This document shows positions 1 through 13,700 of a stretch of DNA of 64,000 nucleotides, piece after piece; the first letter of the stretch is position 1; each line of letters begins with the position of its first letter. The DNA comes from Primulina eburnea (taxonomy: Eukaryota > Streptophyta > Magnoliopsida > Lamiales > Gesneriaceae): assembly GCF_022965805.1 (NCBI RefSeq), contig NW_027331510.1, positions 1,193,001 through 1,257,000 on the forward strand, written 5' to 3'. Made by a program: the position numbers and the translations under genes. The notes under the pieces are model-generated. The model searched no databases. It was not told the DNA's origin and saw nothing but the letters and a program-made list of their open reading frames with translations.

Positions 1-605
1 TTTTGAAACAAATTTCAGAAGACATGTTTAGATGTTTTGGGCCGGATCAAACCACAATATAACCCTAAGCCCATTTCAGGATGATCTTGTATTTGTTATT
101 TCATTTTCTCATTTAATTACTTTAGTCTATTTTAAGTTAGGTAATAAAAATTTACGGAAATGAATCTTGAAATATGGATTATTGCAATTTGACATTAACA
201 AGAAATTAAACTTGCTTGATGCTATTTACATGGAAAAAGTTATTTGTCGGTCCAATGACTTCTGGTTGAACTGAGATGGTCTCTCGTTAAAAAACTTGAA
301 ATTCTTTTTTTTTTTTTAAATTAATTTTCGGGTTATCCATCCCGCATCGCAACTAATAATCAAATCCAGGATGTTGGGTCGGGTAAATTCGATCCAAATC
401 CTCCACAAACCCAATATATTATATATGGGCCGTCGCCTCTCCAATAGTCTTGTACGTCAAGAAACCCGGGGTATTTCAATTGTGACTCTCCTAAGCCTCC
501 CCTAGCTCTCGAATCTTCTCCGTCTTTTCCGTATTTACCTAATAATTCATTTCGATCCGCGGAAATCAGTTGTTCGCCGTCTTCTCTGTTCGGGATTTGA
601 TTCTG
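1..605 (+). promoter_or_regulatory. Promoter and 5' leader of the ALY gene
   Basis: This stretch lies upstream of the ALY start codon. It has TGGGCC-type site II elements near 37 and 427 and a telo-box-like AACCCTAA near 61, an arrangement common in plant housekeeping promoters. An AT-rich TATA-like run (aatatattatatat) sits at about 413-426, so transcription probably starts near 450-460. A leader intron is likely, with a donor at about 606 (ctg|gtacg) and an acceptor at about 1186 or 1196, because the sequence in between is T-rich and non-coding. The motifs are seen; the start site and leader intron are inferred. Confidence 0.4.
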
Positions 606-1208
606 GTACGAGTTTTTCATATTATCTGCACGTATTTCGATGTATATGTTAGTTCTCTCATTTATTTCTACGAACAAAATGATGCGATTATGTAGAATGA
701 ATTTTCTGGTGATATTTTTGTGATAATTGTGCGATTTTTTGTCTTTGTAGGATTTTTTGCGATGTCGTTTTAATATATCAAGGATCAAAATCCGTTTTAA
801 TCGTTTAATTTAATGATGACCTGTGACGCGTTTTGTTTTGTAATCTGATTTTGCGTATCTTGTTCGATGGATTGGTGGATGCTAATTAGATGTTTATCTA
901 CTTCTTTTTTTATCTTCGTTATTCTTGATAGATGTGCAAATACCATGTTCTAATAATGGGCCTTTTTTGGAATTTTTCTGGCGGTTAAATACTTTAGGTA
1001 TGGTGAATTGATTTGCATTTTCTACTTTGAAAGAAATAACTGATTTGATTCTTCTTCGGATCATGCTGTAGCTTTGATGTGAATTTCCATTTTTGCCGTC
1101 TGCTCTAATCTCTCAAGTTGCAACTGGATTCCCGCTTTTCTGCCGCTGGCACTGAATTAGTACTGTGACCGGTGCTCTTGTAACAGGTATTTGCAGTATT
1201 TGGTGTCA

Positions 1209-3880
1209 ATGGCCTCCTTGGATATGTCGTTGGATGATATGATTAAAAGCCGCAAAAATAGTGAGCGTAACAGAGGACAAGCCAGCTCAAGAGGCTCACG
1301 AAGGGGACGAGGGCCAGGAGGGTCATCATCCCGGGGTGGCGGCAGAGCATATGGACCTCCTCGCAGAGGTCCACTTGGACTTAATACTCGACCGTCAGCT
1401 CAAATGATTGCCAAGGCAAGATTAAATTGTGGATGTCTTATGCATTACATAGACAAATCTGCTACGCCCTTAGTACGTTACATGAAGATTTCTTGTCTTG
1501 CTTTTGAAATCGAAATCTGATAGATTTGCGGCATTATTCGTCATTTGGGGAAGACCGTATTGAGCCTGGAAAAATGTTATGTTGTAGCAAAAGTTCCTGA
1601 GTTTTCTGACAGTTTTTCTGTTCTTGAGGAGGTTTTTCAGTAAATGTTGGTCTCTGAACTTGCGATGGAGCTATATGTCAAAAGTGGAAGATTTCGTAGC
1701 CCATTAATGACACTTTGCACCCTATCTAGAGGAGCTTCATTATCCTGATGCTAAGAGCTTTTGCCATTAACATCCATTAAGAACTGAAAGCATGAAACTG
1801 AGTTTCCTTATTTATCGATAATAATTATTAAGCGTTGGCTCTCTGTTTATTGTTACCTGGGTCATTTGGGAGTTAATGATGGATTGGTTTGATGTATGAA
1901 GAATGATATTATGATCTATATCATCCGTATATGCTGGAGTTACTTGGGGACTGGGAGTGAGACTTTCTGTCATATCTCAGTTCATGGCGTTTTGCAAAGG
2001 TGGCTTCCTTCGCTGAACTTCAGAACTGGAGCTCCACGTCTGGCATGACACTAGTTTGCATGCTGTGGATTGTATCTCAACTACCATCAACCATGTAGAC
2101 TTAATTGCATTCACTTCTTTTCTATGGATCTCTTTAGAGCATTTCAATGTGACTTTGTCCCGGAAATATCCTGATGTTTCAATAAAAGAATCTCAATTAA
2201 TTTTTGTGGTGTAATTCTGACGCTTTTCGCAATCTCGATAATTGGTTTGCTTGCATCAGACCTTCCGCAGAACCAAGAATTTGCTGTGGCGGAATGGTCT
2301 TCTCGAGGATAGTCTAAAAGCTGCTGGGTTATCTGGATTAGTAAATGGTACAAAGTTGTACGTTTCCAACTTGGACTTTGGAGTCACTATTGAAGATATA
2401 AGGGTACCAATTTTGAGCCGTGTCTTTTGCTATTTTACGACTTTGTATACTTTTCTATATTTTCTGAAGATGGGCGTGGGGACAGGATCTGTTTTCTGAT
2501 ATTGGAGAGCTGATGCGTTATGCAGTTCACTATGACAAAAATGGACGCCCAAGTGTAAGTTGGAGCGTTATATGATGAGTTAAATTTTTTATCCTCTTCA
2601 ACATTTTGGCTGCTGGTCTTAGAAAATAATAAATGGAAAATGTATTTATATGTTATTGCCCTGTTGGAGGATTGCTCTGTATATTTTGACTAGCTTGCAG
2701 ATTTACTTTTGATTTTGATAGTTTTTACTTTGATTGAATGGGAAGGAATGTAACTAAAAGAATGCTCTGTTATTTTGTACTTGCCATACTTGATTGCTTT
2801 AGTTTAGTTTTCATCTTTTAATAATTTCTTTACCTATTAAACAGGGTTCGGCTGAAGTGATTTTTGTCCGGAGGAGTGATGCATTTCAAGCGCTTAAGCG
2901 ATATAACAATGTCCAATTGGATGGGAAGCCCATGAAGGTCGAGATAATTGGTGATGATGCTGAGATCCCTGTTTCTGCTCGTTTGAACATTTTTGGAAAA
3001 GCTAATGGAAAAAGAACTGTTGTAATGGGGTATATGGCTTTAATTTTTAAGCTTTTTAATGTGTTTTTTTTTACTTGGGTGTTGTCTCCTACAGTGTATG
3101 GTCATTTGAATATAAGGTTAATAACATATCGAAGTGTATTTTTTCGCCTTCTTGTGTTGATTGGTTTTATGCAAGTTCTACTTGTCTATAAATTTTTCCA
3201 AGTTAATATCAAGATTAGCCTGGAAAATACCAAGATTTTTTAGTTGGATTGATTATATTCAGTTTACTGATCGATGATCCAGTCCATTTGATCTGTTTTC
3301 TGAAACTGATAATACTGATCTGTCTAAGGGAGATCTGCTTGGATCCTTATTAACATCAGATGTTAGCATCTTCCCTTGCTGTATGTGCATATTGATTAAA
3401 AATGCCTTATTACACCTGGATCCTTCTTTGAAGGGCTTCTTGGCTTGTTTGCTTCGTTGTGTTTTATAGATGTGTGAGTAGCTATAATTTTAGGAAAGGT
3501 TTTCATAATATTTTGTGATTGATTAATCATTACAACCACATCTTCACTAATACACAGGCCTGGAACTGGTCGTTTCGAGGTTGGCTCCAGGGTGGATAAG
3601 AATAACCGGGGTCCCATGTCAGTTGCCCTTGAACCCAATTTTTTGGACTTTCTTAATGATTTGTGTTACAAGAGCTGGAGCTTATTTTCATTATGTTGAC
3701 ATTCATAGGGGTCTGGGTGGTTCAAATTTTGGTCGTGGAGGTGGACGTGGTGATGGTGGAAGAGGCCGTGGTCGCAGCCGAGGCAGTGGTGTAGCTCATG
3801 GGAGAAAGATTGGGGAGAAATCTGCAGAGGAACTTGACAAGGAGCTGGACCACTATCACGCTGAAGCTATGCAGAGTTGA
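1209..3880 (+). CDS. ALY: ALY/REF-type mRNA export adaptor (THO complex subunit 4-like)
   Basis: Hand-spliced exons are 1209-1415, 2260-2403, 2486-2554, 2845-3029, 3558-3617 and 3709-3880, giving 278 aa, a usual length for plant ALY proteins. The N terminus has the UAP56-binding motif (MSLDDMIK, residues 6-13). An RG-rich linker follows, then one RRM at about residues 100-175 with LYVSNLDFGV as RNP2 and GSAEVIF as RNP1. A second RGG-rich tract leads to the C-terminal motif SAEELDKELDHYHAEAMQS. By family knowledge it binds mRNA in the nucleus and links TREX/UAP56 to export. Intron 1 uses a GC donor (CCAAG|GCAAGA). The last intron (donor CCAT|GTCAGT) is the least certain: it is chosen because it joins the RG-rich tract in frame, whereas reading through reaches a stop near 3700. 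A polyadenylation-like AATAAA lies at about 4077. Confidence 0.93.
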
Positions 3881-5432
3881 TGGTTTACTTCAACCTTTTT
3901 CTGAACTTAGACACGGAAACTATATATCCGATAGATCTTTAGCTGTACAAATTCGAGGTTTAACGTTCTGCTAGATTTTTGGTTTTGGCTCTATAATGAT
4001 GCTTGTTCGGAATTTATCTTCTCCACTGTTTTTTATAGTTTGTTTTTTAGCTAATTAAACTGGTTTGAGTTTATTAATAAATTTTATACATTTTGTTTTT
4101 TTCTTCAAATTATTTTTAATTTATCTAAAAATTAATCTATCGTAGTAAATTTTATATATAACTAATTTATAAACATCATATTTTAACAAAATATAGAATA
4201 TAAGGAGAGGATTTAATTTTGAATCTTTCATTGTCCCTGCAATTCCGCTCCTGCGCAATCCCGGGTATTTTATCGCGATTTCAGCCCCGGTGCCGAGCAA
4301 ATTTTAAATCAGTTGGCGAACAATTTGAATACATTTTTGAGCTCTCAGATTAGAAGGCCAAATTCTTCCACATCAGAAAACTGACATCGATCAAATCCCT
4401 CAAAGATTCAAAGCAAAATAAGAAATTCACCATTCCCATTCGAAAAGCTTAACAGAGCTCTCATCTTAACTCGGTGGAGAAAAGATTCACAAAACCACCA
4501 TTAAGCAGATCCGAAGCGAGACGGCGAAATCTTCCTTCGGCGTAAAATCTAATCGAGATTCCAGATCCATCAGCTTCTCTTCGGTGTGGTTAAAGCAAAT
4601 CCATCATCATTGAGCATTTTTGCAGTAAAAATCTGGAAAAAAGTTACGAAGAAGAGTGTAGAACTCACGAGAAAACGCAGTAATCTATGGAGAAAAACAG
4701 GAGTCTGCGTGTCCATGAGCACATTAAATATATGTTTTTATGGCAATCGCTTCCATTTTCTGTGATTTTTTCCACACAGACGAGATAATCGAATACGCAA
4801 ACCGATTGCGGCAGTCTCAAACGAGAAACTTTTTTTTAAAAAAAAAAACTAAAAATGTAAGCAGTGGCTGGGATTGTCGCCGTTTATGTATGTATGTATG
4901 TATGTTTCAATGCCCTTATTTATACCAAGGAGATTAGGGTTTAGTGTACGGACGACAAAATGTAAATGGCTTCTTTTCTTTTGTTTTTTTTTTTTTTTCT
5001 AAAAAAGCTTTTTCATAATAATTTAATTGACTGAGAGCTTGCTTGGTTTAGGTTACAATTAATAAGTAAACCTCAAACACACCACAAAAGAATTAGTCAG
5101 TCATAAAGTTGGGACCGAGATATATATAAAATTAATTAATTTTAGGTTGGCGCATTTGTTAAAATTATCTTAATCCCCCGAGTTATTTTGATATATATAT
5201 AGTTGTTGTGAATTAGATGAAATATTTCTTTAAAACGTTAAGGTAGAATTACGATGCTATAATTACTTAAATGAGTTCAACAAAGCCACAAATCCATGTG
5301 CGTATTATTGAGAGATCTCCAAAAATCTACAATATTAAATGATTTCATTTCGAACCCTAAAATGCATCGAATTAAAAACGAGGACAAAGAAAACTTTATT
5401 TTTGTATTTAGCATCATACTAATAGTTTGTTG

Positions 5433-5473
<41 letters not shown>

Positions 5474-6076
5474 TTGAGTTGGATGAGAATATCGATATAA
5501 TTGAGATTCAAAATATAGTTTCAAATTAGAGACTTTTGTGTCAGATAAATTGTAATTTAATAATCATTATTAGTATCTACTTTCTTGTTAAATAATGAAA
5601 TTTGATTTTTTTACGTATTAAGTAGAAATTAAAAACATGAAAAAACCTATAATAATAAATTATTTAACTAATAAATTTCCCATTGTTGGTTATGGATTAT
5701 CTAATTTTTTCCCAACGAATTATTTAACTTTAATCTCACATAATTTTGTAATAATGATCTAATTTTAAAGTTTATAATAAAAATACGTATTTAAAATACA
5801 ATTATCATATACATGGAAAAGAAAAAAGATGATATGTCGTGGAAATGCGATTTTGATTATAAAAAAATTAATAGTAAGAAGCGATTCTTGTTTCAGTCGG
5901 TGAAGTTTCCCATTTGTCTGTCCCACCCACCTCCTCCTCTCTTTTGTAACCTTTGTGCTCCCCACGGATAATTCAAGAACTCACCTTGCGAAATATCCAA
6001 AGGGTTCAGTTTCCAACCTCTCTTTTTGCTGATTTCATCCAAAAAGTCTCATTTTTTAATCTTTTGAGTCGTGACT
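3881..6076. other. ALY 3' UTR, AT-rich spacer and ARL8 promoter/leader
   Basis: The ALY 3' UTR runs to about 4100. No convincing coding region follows. A less AT-rich block at about 4200-4720 contains no long ORF on either strand. A TATA-like TATAAATA on the minus strand near 4915-4925 and a (TATG)n run at about 4887-4905 could belong to an unrecognised minus-strand non-coding transcript. An (ATT)n microsatellite lies at 5436-5473. The pyrimidine-rich stretch at about 5895-6075 is probably the ARL8 leader. Confidence 0.4.
5436..5473. repeat. (ATT)n microsatellite
   Basis: This is an uninterrupted run of about twelve ATT trinucleotides in AT-rich spacer between ALY and ARL8. Confidence 0.95.
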
Positions 6077-8804
6077 ATGGGCTTGTGGGATTCTTTTCTC
6101 AACTGGCTCCGGAGGTGAACTTTATGTAACTCTTTATTTGAAATGGATTTACAGCACATATTTTCTATTGGCTTTTTGCCTTATCGATTAGTTGGATGTA
6201 CATACTTATAGTGCTTGTTCGATCAAGATATTGTGCATGAAGTTTTTATTTTTGCTATTGTTTAGATTCTAAAATTCTTCATCGTGCATATTGATTTATG
6301 AGTTTGGTTCCGTTCAGGTAAAGTATTCATTGGCCGTAATATTTGTTTAAAATGTTTTTATTATGTGACTAAGAAGGAGGGAATTGGTATGAGGTAGTAG
6401 TTAATTATATTTTATGCCTACTAGCGTTGAGAGTAATGAGAAACAAAGGCTTAAATGTGACGTATACGGATTGTGTTGTTATTTCAATTGAAATTTGAAT
6501 ACACTGGCAATCCTGCAAAATCCATGTTTGTAAGGACATGGTGCAGCTCTCTCCTTTCCACTTAGCTGCCTGCCCCAGCTGTGCTAATGGAAATAGATTC
6601 ACGACCAAACCTGATCACATTTTGTTTATAAATGAGTTAGAAACCGGTTTCCTGGTTTTAGAAATTGAACGTTGAGGCTGTAGCTGTGTATTCTGGCATT
6701 AATTCTGAATTGAGGAAACCCTCGTAATATTCAGGATTTCGATGAAATGGAAAAAAACAACGAAATCAATTTATGGAACAGATTTTCAATTAATTTTCCT
6801 TCAAGGAAATAAGGAGTAATTTTTAATGGTGTTGAATATCATGAAAATGAATGAAATAAATAAAATTAAGTTCTTTACATCTTATATCAAAAACTCTTTA
6901 TGGACTTTACGTCTATGGTTTTCTCGGTAGAGTCTATGATCCACAATTACCCATTGCACGACTATCATTTGGGAAAAGTTGCCCCTTAGGTTGTATTTCT
7001 GTTTAGGAGTCAATTCAGGACTTAATATTTGTGTCAACGAAGTATTCTACCCAATGTTCGAGTCATTCTGATTTTTTTTTAATCTTTTAGCTCCAAAAAA
7101 TGTCAGCATAAATCTTAGCTATGCCTAGCAATAAAAATAGTTCACAGCAAAGCAAGTATGAATTCGGAGCAGATTTTCTATCATCCGAATTTATATTTGC
7201 CATGAGCAGATTTTTAATGTAAGCCAAAAAAAATTACATCCATTTGTTTGATAGCAACTTATTTACTGGATTTTTATCGATATAAGTTAGTTTTTTTGCC
7301 ATGGTCCTTATGTTGCAATAGTTATATGTGTTCCCATGTGTTGAGGTTATCGTCAGAAAAAAAACATTGAATGTGAAACAATCATTGTTCCAATTAATGA
7401 TGTCTTGAGATGCTTTTGAACTTGCATGATTCAACTTTTGTATGAAGAGCTTAGTTGAAAAGTCTTGATGACAAATCGAGGATCACCTGTATTGTACCTT
7501 ACGGAATTATTTTCTTAAAATTTGTAAAATATTACCATGAGAATATGTTTGATATATACATCTAAAATTACTTTGTTTCCGACTATATTCCTTTTCAGCT
7601 TGTTCTTCAAACAGGAAATGGAACTTTCACTTGTAGGTCTCCAAAATGCCGGAAAAACATCACTTGTTAATGCCATTGCTGTAAGCGAAATGTCAAATTT
7701 TTGCAGATTTCTTCTTTCTCTCGCTCACATACAAAGCACATTTTATATTCTAAAACACAAACTTCACCTCCATTCCTGTGGAATATCTCATATTATAATC
7801 GTTATCGATACTGTTTTTCTTCAGACAGGAGGCTATAGTGAAGACATGATTCCAACCGTACGTGTTTTGTTTTTTTGTTAATGCAAATTACCCCAAATTC
7901 TCGTTTTCAATTGATAACGTTACTCAATCAAAACTATTCTTCTTGTGTTTGAAAACAGGTTGGATTTAATATGCGTAAAGTTACGAAAGGAAACGTTACC
8001 ATAAAATTGTGGGACTTGGGGGGACAACGGAGATTTCGTTCCATGTGGGAGCGTTACTGCCGTGGTGTCTCAGCTATCCTGTAAGTCGCAAACTTCAAAT
8101 CCTTGAAGCTAATTTAATTCTGATGTGAAAAGAATTGTGAGTGTATTCTGTTATAAACTGAGATGGAAGTTGGCTGACTAGTTCAGGGGGGAAAAGGAAA
8201 AAAAAACGAAGAGAGTTGGTTGACTCTTTTCATGTAGTGTACCTGACGGACTTGGAAAATTCAATAAACTGGAATTAATTTAGTGTGTCGAGGAGGGGCA
8301 AAATTGGCCATTTTAGAAATATTACCCATGAAAATTAAGGAATATTCATTTGAGAGACTATAATTATACTCCCTTCCCTGCTGAGTCTGGGAAATGGTTG
8401 TTCACTCCCATGTTTGTCTGTCCTAAATAATTATCGTGTTCTTGAGGCAGATACGTGGTTGATGCTGCAGATCGAGACAGCATCCCTATCACTCGGAGTG
8501 AATTAGATGAGCTCTTGAAGAAACCTTCATTAGGCGGGATTCCTTTGCTTGTCCTTGGAAACAAAATTGACAAGTCTGAAGCTCTTTCAAGGCAAGCACT
8601 CGTTGATCAGTTGTAAGTGTCACTCCCATAAACTCGAATTTTCCAGATGTCTATTCGATATTCATTCTTGTTCGTAATGTTTCCAGGGGTCTGAGTTCGA
8701 TTTCAGATAGGGAAGTTTGCTGCTACATGATCTCTTGCAAGGAGTCGGTGAACATAGACGTCGTGATCGATTGGCTCATAAAACACTCAAGAACAGCAAA
8801 ATGA
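6077..8804 (+). CDS. ARL8: ARL8-type Arf-like small GTPase
   Basis: Exons are 6077-6114, 7599-7680, 7825-7857, 7959-8080, 8451-8612 and 8687-8804. They join in frame to 184 aa, the length I recall for plant ARL8. The N terminus [16 protein letters not shown] is an amphipathic helix; ARL8 proteins use this, N-acetylated, instead of myristate to bind endolysosomal or vacuolar membrane. Visible G motifs are the P-loop GLQNAGKT (26-33), the switch I Thr (T51), WDLGGQ (69-74), NKID (129-132) and SCK (162-164). The QRRF after switch II differs slightly from the QPRF I recall for Arabidopsis. All splice sites are GT-AG. ARL8 couples vesicles and lysosome-related compartments to motors and tethers; in plants it is also a tobamovirus replication host factor. 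A broken partial copy lies at 21808-22416. Confidence 0.95.
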
Positions 8805-9866
8805 TTGATGGGATTTCATATTGAAAATGATGATGTGGTAAGTAAATATGTGGTAATGGGTTGTGCTGGCTTCCATTTTATTTGCTGCTCTCCCAGCCTA
8901 GCTATCTTTTTTCTGTGTATTAAGTTCTTTGACAGTTTGTCGTTAGATTCATATCCACTCCGTTGAAATTTTATCGTTGATGATTTGAGTGAGAAAATTA
9001 CGATCTCATTGTGAGTATGATAGAAAACCATATTTGATATATATTTAGAACTCTCTAATCTTTATGACGTAAATTTGTATTTCGTGCATTTATGAATTTC
9101 TTATAAACATGTGGACTAGCTAGTGTTAGAATTCATTGAAAGGCGTTTAATAAATTCAAGTTAGTAAATTAACTATTATTTGTTTTGATTTTATAAAAAA
9201 AATTGTTACTATTTATTCGAACAAGAACAAACATCAGCCTATTCCAAGAACCCTTTAATTATTTTTATGGCTTGAGAAAATAAATATAAAAATTAACGAG
9301 TTTAACGTGGAATAAACTTTGAACTATTTGAGAACCCGTTGAATATGTAATTGGAAAATACGACAATGCTCGATGGACATATGTCACGTTTTGTATAATA
9401 TTACGTCGTTTCATATAAAAAAATTTGTAAAGAAAATCGAATGTTCACTATTTGTTTAAGCATTTATAAACATTAGTTAATTTAAAATATACAAATATGC
9501 TATCGGATTATATGAGTCTAGCCGTTTTTCAAATCATAAATGACACCTGTTTTTGTTGTTTTAATATTAGCAGCTTCAGACGCATTCGATGATATTCGCA
9601 GAAGATGCGGCTCCTCTTGTTTGTGTCAGACAAATTTAGGATTTTTTTTATAACTGAGTTTCGAAATGTGTGTCTGATTACACCCATGAATAATCGGAGA
9701 TACGCTAGACTACTTGGTGATGTTTCGTGTGTGCTTTGATAATTAGACTCGACTGTATGTATGGTATAATCCTTCATATAAATGGGGAACGTTCTTTCTT
9801 GTGATGAAATTTATCGATGTGATCGTTATCTTGTCAATGTCACTTTCATAGCCATAGCCACTGTCG

Positions 9867-9929
<63 letters not shown>

Positions 9930-10760
9930 CCGAATGTAACTCGAGCCCAAAACTTCACGTTTGAAGTGGATTTGAAACCAAGCAAAGAGTGTTAGAGGGG
10001 GTCGGAACGTCCGACGTAACCCCTCCAACGCTAAGTCAGATATGTGAACGAAAAACAAAAAGAAAGCTTGGACGTCTCTAGATATACAAGTAATAATTTG
10101 CAAATAAACGAGAAAACTCGATATTTACAGAAGACCGAGTTCGTGTGATTCACACACTTCTCCTCCGGAGCTTGCCATCCTCAAACAATCATAGATGCCA
10201 CCATCGCCCTTAAGGAGAGGCTGAGACTAGGGGCTCGCTCAAGCTTTCCTGGCCCCTCTCACCCGCCAGCACTCGCTTTTTCTTCTCTATCCATCTATCT
10301 AATCTTTGACTTTTTGTCCCACTTCATCAATCTATGTTGTCATAAACTCTTGGCTCATACAAGAGACCCTCATGACTAGGGTCCAACTTGATGGAAGAAG
10401 TCTCATTTATTTGAGAAGACCTCAAAAAAAATTCAAGATCAAGATAGCACATGATCGTTAAAATCAAACTAATAAATGACAAAGTTTTGATGTTTTAAAA
10501 ATATTTATTTATTTTTTAAAATTTTGATGATCAAAATAATATAAGTTTTTTTAAAATATCTTATTTTATTTTTTTAAAATTATCGGAGCACATGTTTAAC
10601 CAGCTGCCAACTTGATCGGGTTATTTTACCCGTAATTTTCGTACGGATCCGGACCAATTCGGCCCGCTAGGCATCCAAGTTGGTTTTGAGTCGAAAGGGG
10701 GAACGATTCCGCTGGTGATTTTCGAATTCAGTGAGTTTTAAATTTTGAAGGCAAGAAGAA
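8805..10760. other. ARL8 3' UTR, AT-rich spacer and TPR-gene promoter
   Basis: I see no gene here. The ARL8 3' UTR probably ends near 9050-9200. The stretch contains a long (TA)n tract at 9869-9928. A GC-richer block follows at about 9990-10380, with a strong hairpin at 9991-10029 and no ORF of note. The last ~150 bp before 10761 are presumably the promoter and leader of the TPR gene. Confidence 0.4.
9869..9928. repeat. (TA)n microsatellite
   Basis: This is a tract of about 60 bp of alternating TA with one interruption near its right end. The apparent Tyr-Ile ORFs across it are artefacts of the repeat. Confidence 0.97.
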
Positions 10761-13700
10761 ATGTATTATCGGCAAGCGGTGGCTAAATTATGTGGTAGGA
10801 TCCGGTCTTGTCATTCATTACGGGCAAAACCCTGTAATTATCTGCAAAATACAGGTAACTTGTTACCAAGAAAATAGATTTATGGCTGTACTAGCAAAAC
10901 TCGAATTCAGCTAGCAAAATTAAAGTGCAATACAGAGAAATAGGGAATGTCTATTCTGGAATCAGTTATTTTTGTAAATTAGTTGGGAGTTAAGTGGCAT
11001 GGAGTGCATATGAATATGACTGGCGCCATTTATTCATTCGGTAAAAATACGTATCACTATTATCTATTGGTTCTTTCTTTGTATCTTGCCTATGTTATCA
11101 CATGTTGACACACACATTATATTGGATTGAATTAGTATTGTATGGTTTCTTTGTTATCCAATACGGCAATGTACGACCAATGTCCACCATAATCTAATCC
11201 TGACATATACACCATAGTTTCCATCATACTAGCATTCCTCTATTTGGTAAAGAAGTTTCTGGACAATACCACCATCATTCTCTGTGAGACTCTGAGTTAT
11301 TTGCTGTTTGATGCTATTTCTTTTTTTAACTTTAAATGAGTATTTGAAGTCTGGAGCACCAAAGCGATTTTGATAAGCTGCTTTCCTTTTTCAGAAAATA
11401 AAAATGATGTCGAACTAAACTGCTAACAAATGCTCCTAGCCTTTTCATTTATGACTAGACTGCCATGTCTAATTTAGTCATCAGGATAAATAAAGTCTGA
11501 ATTATATTTTGTTCATTGTGCCTTTCATCTCATGTTGGTATTCATCAGCAACTTTTGTTGTCATTTTCAGGAGAGCTGAAAACTTCTTTGGAACATGGTT
11601 TTGGCTATTGTGATTGGAGGCACCACACGGAAGCACTTCGATGGGTTTTTTTGCCTGGGTCAGCTGGTATGCATGATGTCTTGGGTTACCATCTCAAAAA
11701 TATATATGTTTTGATTACATCTCAATGTAGTAACAATTGATAAGATCTGGGAAGTATCCACGTCAGGCTGTAGAGCCCCAGACATACAACTCATTCACGA
11801 TGGTCCTCTCTGGTTATCATTTACTCATTTGTCGGTATTCAGTTTGCTTCCCCGGTGTCGATTTCAACGTGAATAATAGTGTTGGTGGTTCAATGACTTG
11901 TCAAACCTAGAAAATGACGGAGCCAGAAAATTTCATTAGGGGGGGGGGGGGGGTGTGTGGTGTGAAATTTCATTATTGTTATATGTCAAAACACTATTAA
12001 AATAAATATTAATGGTAAAAGAATTTTTATCGAATAATTTTGTGTTTGGAAACCTGTATTTAAGAACTAGTAGGACTATGAATGGTATTGACAAAATTAA
12101 AGGGGGGCAAGAGTGCTAAAATTATTTAGAAAAATAAATATTTCTTAATGAAATAGGAGTAAGAGGAAGATGATGGGAGGAATTGAGGGGAGGCGGTCAC
12201 ACCCACCCCCCTTTTGGCTCCATCTCTGCTAGAAATAGAAAATCAAGGTATGAAAGATCACCGCCAAACAGGCAAGGTAATAAAGCATACAAATATTATA
12301 ATGGCTCATAACTCAAGCTCTTCACAATGATTCAAGGTATGTCAGAAGATTATGTGGCTTATCTGGTTGGTGTCCATTGAGCTTGATTGAATGGAACTGT
12401 TTCTCTCAAAGGCAATAATAAGTACTGAGCATATGTGTATTTGCATGATTACAACACTTGAGTCAGTTGTGTGTTTCATCACAGCTTAAGTCTTTCGTAT
12501 TTATATTGCTCTTTTACACTTATATTTCTTTCTTCTAAAGAATTGATTATATTCAGGTACAAATGTTATATTTTTAATCAGTAAAATGCTTTCATGTGGA
12601 TGTTGTTAATCATTCCTTGTATGTTACCATAGTTTAGTCCCTTCCTCGCTGGCCTATGGCTAACATTTTGGCTTGTAGTGCAATGAAACTTATATATCTC
12701 CATATTGGAATGATATTGTCCACTTTATGCATCAACTGAAACATCTACTACTAAAATACTGTTATTTTTTTAAGCTATTTTCGAAAATTACTCAAACAAT
12801 CGCATTTAAAAAGAATCATTCAACTACTGAATAAAATACTGCAGTTAAATAAAATCTAAATATCAACAAATCCCTAGACTACTGTTTTAAAAGAACTTCA
12901 ATGCAATATTCAAAATCCTGTCAAATCCTCCACATGAAAACGAACGTAAAACATAATGTATCAACCCTGACTCATAAACATAAAGTGCGGAAAAATGCAA
13001 GGTCCTCAGGTCAACGTGCACGCACTCAGCTCCGCCTACTCAGTTTTCGGCGCCTCCAGTCTCCACATCATCATGCCCACCTGCAATATTCACACCTAGT
13101 GAGTCTGAAGACTCAACACCCCTGAATCGTTATAACAAGTACATATACATAACGCGCAACAGTGAAAAGTGCTGTAATTAACATACATTTCATGATCTTA
13201 AAAGTATGAACTTAAACATAGCATGTAAAAGCATAACGTGTCCATCACATAATTAATCATATCAACATATACATGTTCATTTTCTTTATTTGAATTCAGA
13301 TTATTAGTTGTGACTTTCGTATCAGCTCTAGTCGATGGACCCATCTACGTATAACCGCGGGACCCGGCGGCGGGGACATCAGGGACAATATTACCCATTC
13401 ACTGAGCCTTGGCCTTATATGTTCGTGTTCGTGTTCATCCTTCAAAACATATCATCATATTCATCACTTATAAAAATTATGCATATACATAAATTTCCTT
13501 AAAATCAAGCATGCAACGTATTTTTCGTATTTCCATAAAAAGTCATGTTCGTAATTACATGCACAGGGCGCTGCCAGAACTGCTAACTCGACGCGGGTGC
13601 AAAATGATCATTTTGCCCCTGAAAACCCTAATTGACCATTTTATCTCTGGACCTCAAAATTTCAACCAGAAGCCAACCAAACTCCTTAAAACACCTCAAA

